From contig NZ_GG700630.1 of NCBI RefSeq assembly GCF_000162875.1, positions 1,158,968-1,222,967 on the forward strand: DNA of 64,000 nucleotides. Reading direction: 5' to 3'. The stretch's first letter is position 1. Each line of letters begins with the position of its first letter. The stretch comes from Slackia exigua ATCC 700122. GTDB taxonomy: Bacteria > Actinomycetota > Coriobacteriia > Coriobacteriales > Eggerthellaceae. This document shows, piece after piece, positions 25,672 to 34,131 of this stretch. The translations under genes and the position numbers were made by a program. The notes beneath the pieces were generated by a model. It worked only from the letters and a program-made list of their open reading frames with translations, ran no database searches and was not told the DNA's origin.

Positions 25672-27123
25672 TTAGAAGCCTTTCGCGCCCACCACCAGGT
25701 CTATCAGCTCCTGCTGGCTATGGACCCCCGCCTTGTCGTACACATGAGCGACATGCGTCTTCACCGTGTTGTACGAAATCGTGAGCGCATCCTTTATATA
25801 GTTGCCGTTGCGGCCGCGCGCGAGAAGCTCGAACACTTCGGCCTCGCGCGGCGTGAGCGAAAACTCCGCGGCGACCGCGGCGCAGCGCGCCTCGAACGTC
25901 TCGTCGGGCACGGCATGCGAGACGGAAATCTCCTGAACAGGCTCCACGCACGCAATGGTTCGCGTAATGCGAAACGTGCTCGCGAAGTGCACGACATACG
26001 ACACGAACGCGACGGTCGTCACCGCCACGAGCACCGATCGGTCGATGGGCCCTAAGGCTCCCGCATTCATGGCACGGCCCAAAAACGCGCCCGCTATCGA
26101 TCCGAACGCCTTCATCGCGCTTCCCCATGCGAATGCCTTGATGGCCATTGCATGGTTCCGCGACCCGAGCGCCACGAGAACATACCAGCTCAACATATCG
26201 AACAGGGCGGAACCCGTGTACAGGAACGCGTTCACGAATCCTTCGCTGAACGCAGATTCGGCCTGAAAGAGCGACAGGCCTGCGACCACGCACAGCGATG
26301 CCGCGTAGAACAGGAAGTCGGCATCAAGGCTGCGACGGCGCGCGAAACAGAAAAGAGCGTAGAGAAACGCGGCCGCCAAGGGCGCGAAGACGATGCTCGA
26401 ATCCACCGGGATGCGCAGGGTTTCGCCTGCCGTGAGGGCCAGCCCGTAGACCACGCGAAAAACCAGCATGCAGACGAAGATCTGGTTCAGCATGGAAAGA
26501 AACGAGTTCGGCTGCGCAAGCGCCGCATCGGGAGATGACGGCGAGGCGGATATGCACGCAAGCCCGCTGCGAGCGGGACGATGCACCAGAAGCACGGCGA
26601 TGATGCAAATCAGAGGCGCGACCATATATCCCTCGGAAACCGCCGCGACCGCGAAAAGAGCGCGCCACGCGAACGAAAGCACGTAAGCTCCGGCCACAGC
26701 GGCACCGAGCACCGGAAGCGAAAGGGACAGGCATGCGACGCCGACGACCACCGCGGCGAGGGACGCGCCTATGGAAGACGCGAAGGCGCCGAACACATGC
26801 AGACCGGTCGAATGCATGAAGAGGGCGGCCATGTATCCCGCGATGCCAAGCACGATCGAAAGCAGCGAGACGCCTACGAGGGAGCGAAGAAGGACTTCCC
26901 GATATCTGCCGCCCGCCGCAATCGCAACCGCCACGAGCGTGACGGCCTTCGCGCCGACGAGCGCATCCCTCATTGCGGGCGACAGGGGATCGAGCGCGGG
27001 AAGGACCTCTGCGTTCAAGACCCATGCGTACATGAACACGAGCGAAAGCGCCGTGACGCAGAAAACGAGCGTGCGCGCATCGGCGCCCGCCCTCTTGTGC
27101 AATTGCGAGATCGAATCTGACAT
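25672..27123 (-). CDS. LuxR-family regulator with about 12 transmembrane helices
   Basis: A 483-residue protein. Residues about 17-400 form roughly twelve hydrophobic helices resembling a transporter fold, and residues about 420-483 are a LuxR helix-turn-helix (S-L-T-P-R-E-A-E-V-F-E-L-L-A-R-G-R-N, then I-S-Y-N-T-V-K-T-H-V-A-H-V-Y). This architecture is abundant in Eggerthellaceae, usually beside a substrate-specific exported reductase. The gene is divergent from the Tat-exported flavoprotein gene, which starts 200 bases away, so control of that gene in response to its substrate is the natural inference. The ligand is unknown. Operators could lie in 27124-27323. Confidence 0.88.
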   Translation of the reverse strand: MSDSISQLHKRAGADARTLVFCVTALSLVFMYAWVLNAEVLPALDPLSPAMRDALVGAKAVTLVAVAIAAGGRYREVLLRSLVGVSLLSIVLGIAGYMAALFMHSTGLHVFGAFASSIGASLAAVVVGVACLSLSLPVLGAAVAGAYVLSFAWRALFAVAAVSEGYMVAPLICIIAVLLVHRPARSGLACISASPSSPDAALAQPNSFLSMLNQIFVCMLVFRVVYGLALTAGETLRIPVDSSIVFAPLAAAFLYALFCFARRRSLDADFLFYAASLCVVAGLSLFQAESAFSEGFVNAFLYTGSALFDMLSWYVLVALGSRNHAMAIKAFAWGSAMKAFGSIAGAFLGRAMNAGALGPIDRSVLVAVTTVAFVSYVVHFASTFRITRTIACVEPVQEISVSHAVPDETFEARCAAVAAEFSLTPREAEVFELLARGRNGNYIKDALTISYNTVKTHVAHVYDKAGVHSQQELIDLVVGAKGF

Positions 27124-27323
27124 ACGCGCATTATAAACGCCCGGCCATTCTTACGGAAACGCAGGTCATGCGCATCTCATATGACGAGGGTGAGAGGAAA
27201 TCCCCGAGCGTGCGCCGTGAAATACGGGGCGCAGGGTGATGCGTCGCCGAAGCGCTGCCCCTACGGTTGAGAAGCATCAGGCGGCCGCAAGCGTGGCCGC
27301 AACCATCATAAGGAGGGGTATCC

Positions 27324-28994
27324 ATGTCGACCGAACTTTCCCGCCGCAACTTCCTTGCGGGCGCCGCGACGCTGAGCGCGCTCGCGGGAGCCGCCGCACT
27401 CGTCGGATGCGGCAGCTCCACCACCGCCGCAGATGCAGGCGCGGCCGAAGCGACCGCCGCCGACGCGACCGCATGGCTGGGCGCCGCGCCCAGCATCGCC
27501 GAGTTCGCCGACGAGCAGACCGCCGACGTCGTCGTCGTCGGCGCCGGCACGGGCGGCATGTTCGCCGCTGCGGCGGCGGCCGAAGGCGGAGCATCCGTCA
27601 TCGTTATCGAAAAGGGCGAGGATTACGGCAACGTCAAAGACGACCTGGGCGCCGTGAATACGAAGCTCCAGCAGGAGGACGGCACGACCTTCGATCGCGC
27701 CCAGATGATGCTCGACTATTACCGCTATTCCAATGCACGGACCGACCTGCGCCTGTTCAACGCCTGGTTCGACAATTCCGCCGAAACCGTCGACTGGTTC
27801 ACCGACCTCATCGCCGCCAAAGGCGTGACGATGTGGCACGAAGCGGCCGTCGGCGACCAAGAAGGCCTCGTCGCCCATTGGGCGACGGGCCACAGCCCCG
27901 CATGGCCCGAAGATAAGGACAAGAAGATCAACGGCGCCACCGTTCTCGGCGAATATATCCAAGGGCTCGATGGACAGATCGTCTTCTCGATGCCTATGGT
28001 CGAACTCGCCGTTGAAAACGGCAAGGTGACCGGCGTGGTCGCGCAGAATGCCGACGGCGGATACGTGAAGTACAACGCTTCGAAAGGCGTCGTCGTCGCA
28101 ACCGGCGGCTATGCGAAAAACGATGAGATGATGAGTGCGCTTCAGCCCGAAACGCTCAAAATGATCTCGTCCACCTGGGCTCCCCCGACCAACACGGGCG
28201 ACGGCATCAAGGCCTGCATATGGGCGGGCGCCGCATTCGACCAGACGCATTCCTCCATGCTTTTCGATCGCGCCGCGATCGCGACCGATGCTCTGTCCGG
28301 CACCGGCGCCGAAAGCTCCATGTTCTGGATGGGCAGCCAGCCGTGGCTCAAGGTCAACCTGAACGGCGAACGCTTCACCAACGAAGGCACCGGCGTCTAC
28401 GACTGGATCCTCCACTCGGCGCTCAACCAACCCGGCAACACCTACTGCACCGTTTTCGACAGCAATTGGAAGACGTATGCCGAGCAGTTCGTGATGCATG
28501 GCTGCAGCCGCCTGTTCCCCTTCGAGAACGGCGCGCCGTCCAACCACGACACGGCCTTCGCCCAGAGCCAGATCGACCAGCTCGCCGAGAAGGGCATGCT
28601 CGTTCAAGCCGACACGCTCGAAGAGCTTGCGAAGGGCCTCGGGCTTCCGGAAGAGACCTTCGTCGCGACGGTCCATCGCTACAACGAGCTTACCGATGCA
28701 GGCGTCGACGAGGACTTCGGAAAAGAGGGCTACCGCCTCTCGAAGCTCGATACGGCGCCGTACTTCGGCGTTCGCCAGAGCGGATCGCTTCTCGCCACGA
28801 TGGACGGCATTCGCATCAATGCGAAATGCCAGGCCCTGCACGAAGACGGCACCGTCATCGAAGGCCTCTACGTCACCGGCAACGACTCCGGCTGCTACTT
28901 CGATCGCAGCTACATAAACCAAGCGACCGGCGCGGCGGCGGGGCGCACCGTCACGTTCGGCCGCATGATCGGCAAAGAACTCGCCGCCCTGTAA
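27324..28994 (+). CDS. Tat-exported FAD-dependent fumarate reductase-like flavoprotein
   Basis: A 556-residue exported flavoprotein. It has a twin-arginine signal S-R-R-N-F-L (6-11), with a lipobox-like L-V-G-C ending at Cys29, so it may be a Tat lipoprotein. An FAD-binding Rossmann motif V-V-G-A-G-T-G-G follows (71-78). The substrate/FAD domain has L-N-G-E-R-F-T-N-E, I-E-G-L-Y-V-T-G-N-D-S-G and N-Q-A-T-G-A-A-A-G-R. It belongs to the FAD_binding_2 family with flavocytochrome c fumarate reductase and urocanate reductase. No FMN or heme domain is fused, so electrons must come from a separate carrier. The ATG has ATAAGGAGGGGTATCC. The electron acceptor cannot be named. Confidence 0.85.
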   Translation: MSTELSRRNFLAGAATLSALAGAAALVGCGSSTTAADAGAAEATAADATAWLGAAPSIAEFADEQTADVVVVGAGTGGMFAAAAAAEGGASVIVIEKGEDYGNVKDDLGAVNTKLQQEDGTTFDRAQMMLDYYRYSNARTDLRLFNAWFDNSAETVDWFTDLIAAKGVTMWHEAAVGDQEGLVAHWATGHSPAWPEDKDKKINGATVLGEYIQGLDGQIVFSMPMVELAVENGKVTGVVAQNADGGYVKYNASKGVVVATGGYAKNDEMMSALQPETLKMISSTWAPPTNTGDGIKACIWAGAAFDQTHSSMLFDRAAIATDALSGTGAESSMFWMGSQPWLKVNLNGERFTNEGTGVYDWILHSALNQPGNTYCTVFDSNWKTYAEQFVMHGCSRLFPFENGAPSNHDTAFAQSQIDQLAEKGMLVQADTLEELAKGLGLPEETFVATVHRYNELTDAGVDEDFGKEGYRLSKLDTAPYFGVRQSGSLLATMDGIRINAKCQALHEDGTVIEGLYVTGNDSGCYFDRSYINQATGAAAGRTVTFGRMIGKELAAL

Positions 28995-29089
28995 GCGCAT
29001 TCAGATCATCGCATCGGCCACGAGCTGCGCCCGTCCATCTCCTGCCATGCGCGTCCATCGCCCGTCGAGAACCATGCGATGCATAATCA

Positions 29090-29128
29090 GAAGAGGGCTC
29101 CGATGCAAAGTGCATCGGAGCCCTCTTC
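29090..29128 (+). terminator. Strong terminator after first flavoprotein gene
   Basis: Perfect 18-bp stem starting GAAGAGGGCTCCGATGCA with a 3-base loop, about 95 bases past the stop. The rest of 28995-29314 is AT-rich from 29150 and should hold the promoter of the next operon; no gene is seen. Confidence 0.8.
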
Positions 29129-29314
29129 ATGCGCCCATGCGCCCTCTTCTACATTTCTCCGATTCTGTACAGGGCTTTTCTTCATAAATTCCTAGACCTT
29201 TATTCATAAACTTGCTACAATTCACCTCATAAAGTTTACTTTAGAAATGATTTGAATTTATTTCAAAAATATTTGCGACGTATAGGGCAAGAGAAACGGA
29301 TGAGGGAGGCAGCA

Positions 29315-29806
29315 ATGAGCAGAAGGGCGTTCGCAGTCGCAGGCGCCGCCGTGCTCGCATTCGGAATGACCGGATGTGCGGCAACGTACGAAGGATCGGG
29401 GTCGAAGGACGCGGCAAGCGCAGAGCAGCTCGCCATGACGACCGACGATCCATGGGATGCCGCCATCGTGCAGACGCGGACATCGGCGGAAGGCAACCTG
29501 ATCGACGGCACCTACACCGGAACCGGCATGGGCATGGGAGGGCCGATTTCGGTCACGCTTACCGTCAAAGGCAACGTCATCGCCGTCGACCGCATGGTCC
29601 AAACCGCCGAGACGCAAAGCGTCGGCGGGTTCGAAGCCATCCGCGACGGCAGGTATGCCGATATGATCGAGGCGGTGCAGGGATCGGACATCGACACGAT
29701 CTCGGGCGCGACGGTCACCACCGTCGGCGTCAGGACGGCCGTCGACGACGCGCTCGCGCAGGCAGCCGGAGCTGAATCCACCACGAAGACCGAGGAGGCG
29801 AAATAA
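29315..29806 (+). CDS. FMN-binding-domain lipoprotein (probably covalently flavinylated)
   Basis: A 163-residue lipoprotein. The signal peptide runs S-R-R-A-F-A-V-A-G with a lipobox G-M-T-G-C, Cys21 being lipidated. One FMN_bind domain covers about residues 63-150. It holds D127-T-I-S-G-A-T133, matching the ApbE flavin-transfer motif D-x-x-(S/T)-G-A-(S/T), so FMN should be attached to Thr133. It would act as a membrane-anchored one-flavin electron carrier outside the cytoplasm. The start at 29315 has GAGGGAGGCAGCA; earlier in-frame ATGs at 29252 and 29300 lack sites. The next gene, an FAD reductase, begins 1 base after its stop, so this protein most likely feeds electrons to it. Confidence 0.87.
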   Translation: MSRRAFAVAGAAVLAFGMTGCAATYEGSGSKDAASAEQLAMTTDDPWDAAIVQTRTSAEGNLIDGTYTGTGMGMGGPISVTLTVKGNVIAVDRMVQTAETQSVGGFEAIRDGRYADMIEAVQGSDIDTISGATVTTVGVRTAVDDALAQAAGAESTTKTEEAK

Positions 29807-29807
29807 T

Positions 29808-31643
29808 ATGCTCGAGAAGACGAACGAAGTGCTCTCGCGCCGCAACTTCCTCGGCCTCGCCGGCCTGGCTACCGTAGGCGTCGCGGCATCCATCGCCCAT
29901 CCGAACGAGGCGTTCGCGACCGAAGACGGACGTGTCGGCGACTGGGCCCGCGACGGCAGCGAAACCGTCGACGTGCCCAACAGCAGGGGCGGCAACGCCT
30001 CGTCCGACGACGGCACCTATCGCGAGCACACCGCATCGGCCTTCCCTGCCGATGACGCGACGCCCATCCCGCCGCGCAGCGTTCCTGCCAGCTGGGATTA
30101 CGAATGCGACATCGTGGTCGTGGGTGCCGGCGGCGGCGGCCTGAACGCTGCGGCCCGCTCCATCGAGCTCGGCGCGCAGACCATCTGCGTCGAGGCGGCA
30201 GGCCTCTGGGGCGGAAACGCGCAATCCGCCGGCATGTGCGCAATCCTCGGCGGATCGCGCCTTCAGGAAGACAAGCGGTTCGCATTCCCCACCTACCCGT
30301 TCGATGCGCAGAAGATGACCGACTGGGCCATGGACGAATACCATTTCGCCGCCGACCCCAAGCTCATCTACCGCATCGCCGAAGGCGGCGGAAAGTGCAT
30401 CGACTGGATGGCCGACTGCGGCGTCGAATGGCGGCTCGGCGAGATCCCCGTCTACGTCGCGCCTAAGAAATCGACGCTCGACCACCACGTCCTGAAGATG
30501 AAGGACGCGACCGATGCCATGTATAAGTTCGCACGGAACGCAGGCGCCGACTTCAAGTTCAACACCCCCGCGACCGCGCTCGTGCAGGATGACTCCGGCA
30601 CCGTCGTCGGCATCGTGGCCAACGAGAACTACGAGGGCGAGGTCTACATCCATGCGAAGAAGGGCGTCATCCTGACGGCAGGCGGATTCTGCAACAACAA
30701 ATCGCTGCTCGACAAGTACATCCCGACGGCGGCCATGGGCTGCGCCTCAAGCTATCTGGTGCTCGGCGAGACCGGCGAGTGCTTCCGCATGGGCCTGGGC
30801 GTTAACGCCGACGTCTCCGGATTCAACAGCTCCGCTTCCTTCGACGGCGGCGTCGACTGGGCGAGCGAAGGCAAGGAGTGGGCGCGCTTCCTCTACGACG
30901 GCATGACGCAGCTGTCCCGCCAGCCGTGGTTCACGATCGACCGTGCCGGCAACCGCCTGCGTTACATGGACAGCCGCGTGGGCGAAGACGGCGCTGCGGC
31001 CATCTATGCGCTGGGCGACCTTGCCACCGTCCAGATGTCCAACCCGGGGCACCGCGGCTACATCATCTTCGACGGAAAGTATGAAGATTACCTGGCGGGC
31101 TTCGGGCAGGAGCACTGCCGCAAGCTCATCACCCCCGACCTCGAGCAGATAGAGAAGGTTCCCGAGCACTACCGCGACTGGCACCACGGCGTCCAGGACG
31201 CCATCGAAGCCGACGTCCTCAAGAAGCGCGACACCCTTGAAGAGCTCGAGCGCGACCTCGGATTCGAAGAAGGCATCCTGACGGAGGCCGTCGAGAAATG
31301 GAACGCATGCTGCGAGGCCGGCGAGGACGATTTCATGTACCCCATGCCGAAAGAGTGGCTGCACCCCATCATGACGCCTCCGTTCTACGGCTGCCGCATC
31401 GGCGGCAATCTCTATGGCACCAAGGCGGGCCTGATGGTCAACGACAGAATGCAGGTCATCAGCACGTCCGGACGCGTCATCCCCGGTCTGTATGCCGGCT
31501 GGCACACCGCCGGCGGCGCCGTGGGCGAAAACTCCTACGTCGGCGACGTCATTCTGGGTTCGCTTCTCGGCGACGTCAGCCTGGCATTCGCGGGAGGCTT
31601 CTTCGCGGCGTCGTTCGCGAACGATGCCGATCTGGACGCATAG
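29808..31643 (+). CDS. Tat-exported FAD-dependent reductase of the fumarate reductase family
   Basis: A protein of 611 residues exported by the Tat route: S-R-R-N-F-L-G (10-16) and a cleavage site after N-E-A-F-A near 36. A Gly/Ser/Asp-rich stretch (37-95) precedes the FAD-binding D-I-V-V-V-G-A-G-G-G-G-L. The C-terminal part has I-P-G-L-Y-A-G-W-H-T-A-G-G-A-V-G-E-N-S-Y, the FAD/active-site closing motif of this family. No flavin or heme carrier domain is fused. The ribosome site is GAGGAGGCGAAATAAT inside the end of the FMN lipoprotein gene, showing tight coupling. The substrate is unknown; the family covers fumarate, urocanate, acrylate-type and other enoate reductases. Confidence 0.87.
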   Translation: MLEKTNEVLSRRNFLGLAGLATVGVAASIAHPNEAFATEDGRVGDWARDGSETVDVPNSRGGNASSDDGTYREHTASAFPADDATPIPPRSVPASWDYECDIVVVGAGGGGLNAAARSIELGAQTICVEAAGLWGGNAQSAGMCAILGGSRLQEDKRFAFPTYPFDAQKMTDWAMDEYHFAADPKLIYRIAEGGGKCIDWMADCGVEWRLGEIPVYVAPKKSTLDHHVLKMKDATDAMYKFARNAGADFKFNTPATALVQDDSGTVVGIVANENYEGEVYIHAKKGVILTAGGFCNNKSLLDKYIPTAAMGCASSYLVLGETGECFRMGLGVNADVSGFNSSASFDGGVDWASEGKEWARFLYDGMTQLSRQPWFTIDRAGNRLRYMDSRVGEDGAAAIYALGDLATVQMSNPGHRGYIIFDGKYEDYLAGFGQEHCRKLITPDLEQIEKVPEHYRDWHHGVQDAIEADVLKKRDTLEELERDLGFEEGILTEAVEKWNACCEAGEDDFMYPMPKEWLHPIMTPPFYGCRIGGNLYGTKAGLMVNDRMQVISTSGRVIPGLYAGWHTAGGAVGENSYVGDVILGSLLGDVSLAFAGGFFAASFANDADLDA

Positions 31644-31664
31644 AGCAGAGAAGGAGGTTTTGAC

Positions 31665-32390
31665 ATGAAAGAGAAGCTTGCACCGTATGCCAAGCCGTTC
31701 GCGCTGCTCTATGTCCTGGCGATCGTCGTCATGATCCTTGCCCGCATAGGCATCGCCGTCATGGATGCGACCGGCATCCTGTCTTACAGCTATTGGAGCG
31801 CAACCTCGCCCTACATAGCCGCAGGCTCCCTTATGGACCAGCTATGCTGGGCGCTCACGGGCGGCACGCTCGTCGGGTTCATGTTCGCCGCCGGCCTGGC
31901 GTTCGCCATAACCGCAGCCGCGGTCGTCATCCTGGCGGCCAAGGCCCGCGAAACGAAGGCCGATTCGTCGACCATGACCGCCAATGCCCTGGTATGGGGC
32001 ATGATCACGGCAATCGTCGCGTTCGCGGGACTCATGGCTACCATCGCAGGGCTGTTTTCCGGCATCCAGATCGCGCAGATGTCAGGAAAGAGCGGCGGAT
32101 CCACAGGCGTTGTCCTGCTGCTGCTCGTCATCGAGCTCGGCACGCTCATCGCCGCCGCAGGAAGCATCCTCGCATCCTGCGCTTGCAGGGAAGAAGCTCT
32201 CGCTCCCTCGCTGCTGCGCACCGGGCTCATCGCCCTTGTCTGCGGCGCCATCGTCTGCGCACTGACCGTCGGTACCTTCGCCACGCTCAATCAGGCGGAA
32301 GTCTCTACCGGAGCAGCGTTTGCCTGGCTCGCAGGCGGCATCGTGGCGAACGTCGCGATGACGGCCTTCGGAGCTAAGCGCCTCGGCTAG
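31665..32390 (+). CDS. Uncharacterised multi-pass membrane protein of the flavin reductase operon
   Basis: A 241-residue protein with about six or seven transmembrane helices (near 12-33, 54-93 as two, 107-131, 148-173, 184-207 and 218-238) and no recognised domain. There is no C-x-x-C-H heme motif, so it is not a NapC/NrfH-type cytochrome. A Cys pair in S-C-A-C-R-E-E (near 172) is the only cluster of note. It follows the FAD reductase gene by 21 bases with AAGGAGGTTTTGAC as ribosome site. Being third after an FMN lipoprotein and an exported reductase, it could be the quinol-side electron donor or a substrate transporter; both are inference. Confidence 0.7.
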   Translation: MKEKLAPYAKPFALLYVLAIVVMILARIGIAVMDATGILSYSYWSATSPYIAAGSLMDQLCWALTGGTLVGFMFAAGLAFAITAAAVVILAAKARETKADSSTMTANALVWGMITAIVAFAGLMATIAGLFSGIQIAQMSGKSGGSTGVVLLLLVIELGTLIAAAGSILASCACREEALAPSLLRTGLIALVCGAIVCALTVGTFATLNQAEVSTGAAFAWLAGGIVANVAMTAFGAKRLG

Positions 32391-32409
32391 ATCCGACGAA
32401 CATATCCGC

Positions 32410-32439
32410 GCCTCGGCCCATCCCCATATCGGCCGAGGC
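32410..32439. terminator. Hairpin after the FMN/FAD reductase operon
   Basis: Perfect 9-bp stem GCCTCGGCC/GGCCGAGGC with a 12-base loop, 20 bases past the membrane-protein stop. Lies between convergent genes. Confidence 0.65.
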
Positions 32440-32465
32440 AGGCGCCTCATGCGGCGCATCGGCAT

Positions 32466-32508
32466 TCGACCCCCGGAGAACGCCTTCACGGCATCCTCCG
32501 GGGGTCGA
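32466..32508. terminator. Second hairpin between convergent genes, next to marR-like stop
   Basis: A 12-bp stem (CGACCCCCGGAG pairing with CTCCGGGGGTCG) with a loop of about 17 bases, 16 bases beyond the stop of the minus-strand regulator. Confidence 0.65.
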
Positions 32509-32524
32509 GCCATGCAGCGGACTC

Positions 32525-33475
32525 CTAATCCATAGGGCGGAGCAGACTCAGCGCAGACAGACGCTCCGCCTCCTTCTTCCTGCGCAAATCTGCAATGACG
32601 ACGCTGCCCAGCTGACGGAAGGCCTCGCGTTGCTCTTCGTTCATGATGCTCCAGAAGCGCGTATAGGCGGCTTCGTCGATGATGCGGCATATCCTCTGCG
32701 CTTCCTGCGCGCCTGCTTCGGTCAGGTCGAGGTAGACGGCCTTGCTGTCATGCGGGTCGACAAGCTTGCGCGCCCATCCACGACCGCAAAGCTTCGATGC
32801 GTTGCGCGTAGCGGTGGCATTGTTCATGAATATCTGATCGGCCAGATCTCCGATGCGCAAAGGACGGCCGACCTCGCACAGGCGCTGCATGATGCGGCAT
32901 TCTCCCAGGGACACCCCCGCCCCCGCCACGATATCGTGCTCCAGCCTATGGGCGATGAGCTCGACCGTGGTCACAACGTGAGATGCGGGGAAGCGCTCGG
33001 AGTTCCCCGAGCTGAGGATCGGATCGATACGCGCGCCCGCATACACGACCGTCTCGAGGATATCCCTGAACAAAGGCGTGTCGGTCGGCCACGACCGATA
33101 GAGCTCATCGACCAGCGCAGCATTGACCTGGGCGATGTGCGCAACACCATCTTCGGTGATGAAGATGTCCCGCGCACGCGCATCCGAGCGCCCCGCCTGC
33201 CGCACGATGAACGACGCCTCTTCGAGCACGGCGGTCGCCTGCGCGGCCGCCGAAGGCTTCAATCCTAAGGAATCGATGAGCACCGATTGCGGCGTCGCTG
33301 CGGGTGACGAAAGGAACGCCCTGATAAGGATGCGATACTGCATGATATTGAGCGGACTCGACGCCTTGAGCGCGCGCCGAAGCGTTTCATGGCTCATGGA
33401 AAACGAGATGAAGTACGTGGAATCCAGCCGATAGCTCGCGGAATCGGCGGCATCGGATACGGTGGTAACGCTCAC
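32525..33475 (-). CDS. Tandem MarR-type regulator (two winged-helix halves)
   Basis: The protein has 316 residues, twice the usual MarR length. Residues about 20-130 and 160-310 each look like a MarR unit. In the first, M-Q-Y-R-I-L-I-R-A-F is followed by a wing R-S-D-A-R-A-R-D-I-F-I-T-E-D-G. In the second, L-G-E-C-R-I-M-Q-R-L is followed by L-A-D-Q-I-F-M-N-N-A-T-A-T-R-N and a wing D-P-H-D-S-K-A-V-Y-L-D-L-T-E-A-G. MarR proteins normally dimerise to bind a palindrome; a fused pair may act as a pseudo-dimer and read an asymmetric operator. It converges with the FMN/FAD reductase operon and may control it. Ligand unknown. Confidence 0.8.
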   Translation of the reverse strand: MSVTTVSDAADSASYRLDSTYFISFSMSHETLRRALKASSPLNIMQYRILIRAFLSSPAATPQSVLIDSLGLKPSAAAQATAVLEEASFIVRQAGRSDARARDIFITEDGVAHIAQVNAALVDELYRSWPTDTPLFRDILETVVYAGARIDPILSSGNSERFPASHVVTTVELIAHRLEHDIVAGAGVSLGECRIMQRLCEVGRPLRIGDLADQIFMNNATATRNASKLCGRGWARKLVDPHDSKAVYLDLTEAGAQEAQRICRIIDEAAYTRFWSIMNEEQREAFRQLGSVVIADLRRKKEAERLSALSLLRPMD

Positions 33476-33630
33476 GCATGTCCCCTTTGGAAAGATAGTT
33501 TATCCAGGAAACAATTATAGAGGTCGTGCGAACGCAGCATGCGCACTATCGCTTTAGAAGATCAAACCCCCATGTGAGCTGCAAAACGAGAGACCGGCTT
33601 TCGTTTTCGCGCCTCTCTCGAGAAGAAAAC

Positions 33631-33723
33631 TGGCGGAGGAGGAGGGATTCGAACCCTCGTAGCCGGTTAAGCCGGCTAAACGGTTTTCGAGACCGCCGCA
33701 TTCAACCACTCTGCCACCCCTCC
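33631..33723 (-). tRNA. tRNA-Ser (anticodon CGA)
   Basis: A 93-nt class II tRNA with acceptor GGAGGGG/CTCCTCC, anticodon loop CTCGAAA, a long variable arm (TAGCCGGC..GCCGGCTA), T arm GGTTCGAATCC and encoded CCA. Confidence 0.95.
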
Positions 33724-33793
33724 GTAGGGTGAAGCCCACGTACGCGGGGCTTGGAAAAACGCCTCCGTGATTCACAGAGGCGTCGGCAAAATC

Positions 33794-33885
33794 TGGCGGA
33801 GAGATGGGGATTCGAACCCCAGATACCCTTTTGGGGCATACACGATTTCCAATCGTGCTCCTTCGGCCAGCTCGGACATCTCTCC
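33794..33885 (-). tRNA. tRNA-Ser (anticodon GGA)
   Basis: A 92-nt class II tRNA with acceptor GGAGAGA/TCTCTCC, anticodon loop TTGGAAA, long variable arm (ATGCCCC..GGGTAT), T arm GGTTCGAATCC and encoded CCA. It lies 70 bases upstream of tRNA-Ser(CGA) on the same strand. Confidence 0.95.
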
Positions 33886-34057
33886 ATTCGGTCGATCGCT
33901 ATGCGCAGCATAGCAGCAATGAAGTATACCAAAGAACCTTCCCCATGGGCAGAACTCTTTTCGGCGTCCCCTAAAGATGAAGAAAGGAGCACAGGGAGGT
34001 CGCGAAGGTCGACCGAGATAATGCGTCTATCACCGAAAGCCATGATGGCGAAGCATG

Positions 34058-34096
34058 AAAAAGCCCTCCGATGTTTCACGTGGAACATCGGAGGGC
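34058..34096 (-). terminator. Terminator of the prsA-like gene, built around a parS site
   Basis: On the minus strand a long stem beginning GCCCTCCGATGTT pairs with AACATCGGAGGGC, then TTTTTC. It lies 36 bases past the PrsA-like stop and has the classic stem plus U-tract form. The whole central part of the hairpin is a parS sequence. Confidence 0.88.
34072..34087. promoter_or_regulatory. parS: parS centromere site (outlying copy)
   Basis: The minus strand reads TGTTCCACGTGAAACA, identical to the well-known ParB target of Bacillus subtilis; the other two copies in this window read TGTTTCACGTGAAACA. It is 18 kb from parAB and about 22 kb from oriC. Confidence 0.88.
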
Positions 34097-34131
34097 ATAG
34101 GCTTGCCGGCGATTCGATTCGCGTTCCGGAC

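Noticed and set aside
27306-29000. Long open frame (564 codons) on the strand opposite the first flavoprotein
   Set aside because: It mirrors the high-GC codon pattern of the plus-strand gene, has no domain and no ribosome site; the plus-strand frame has Tat and FAD motifs.
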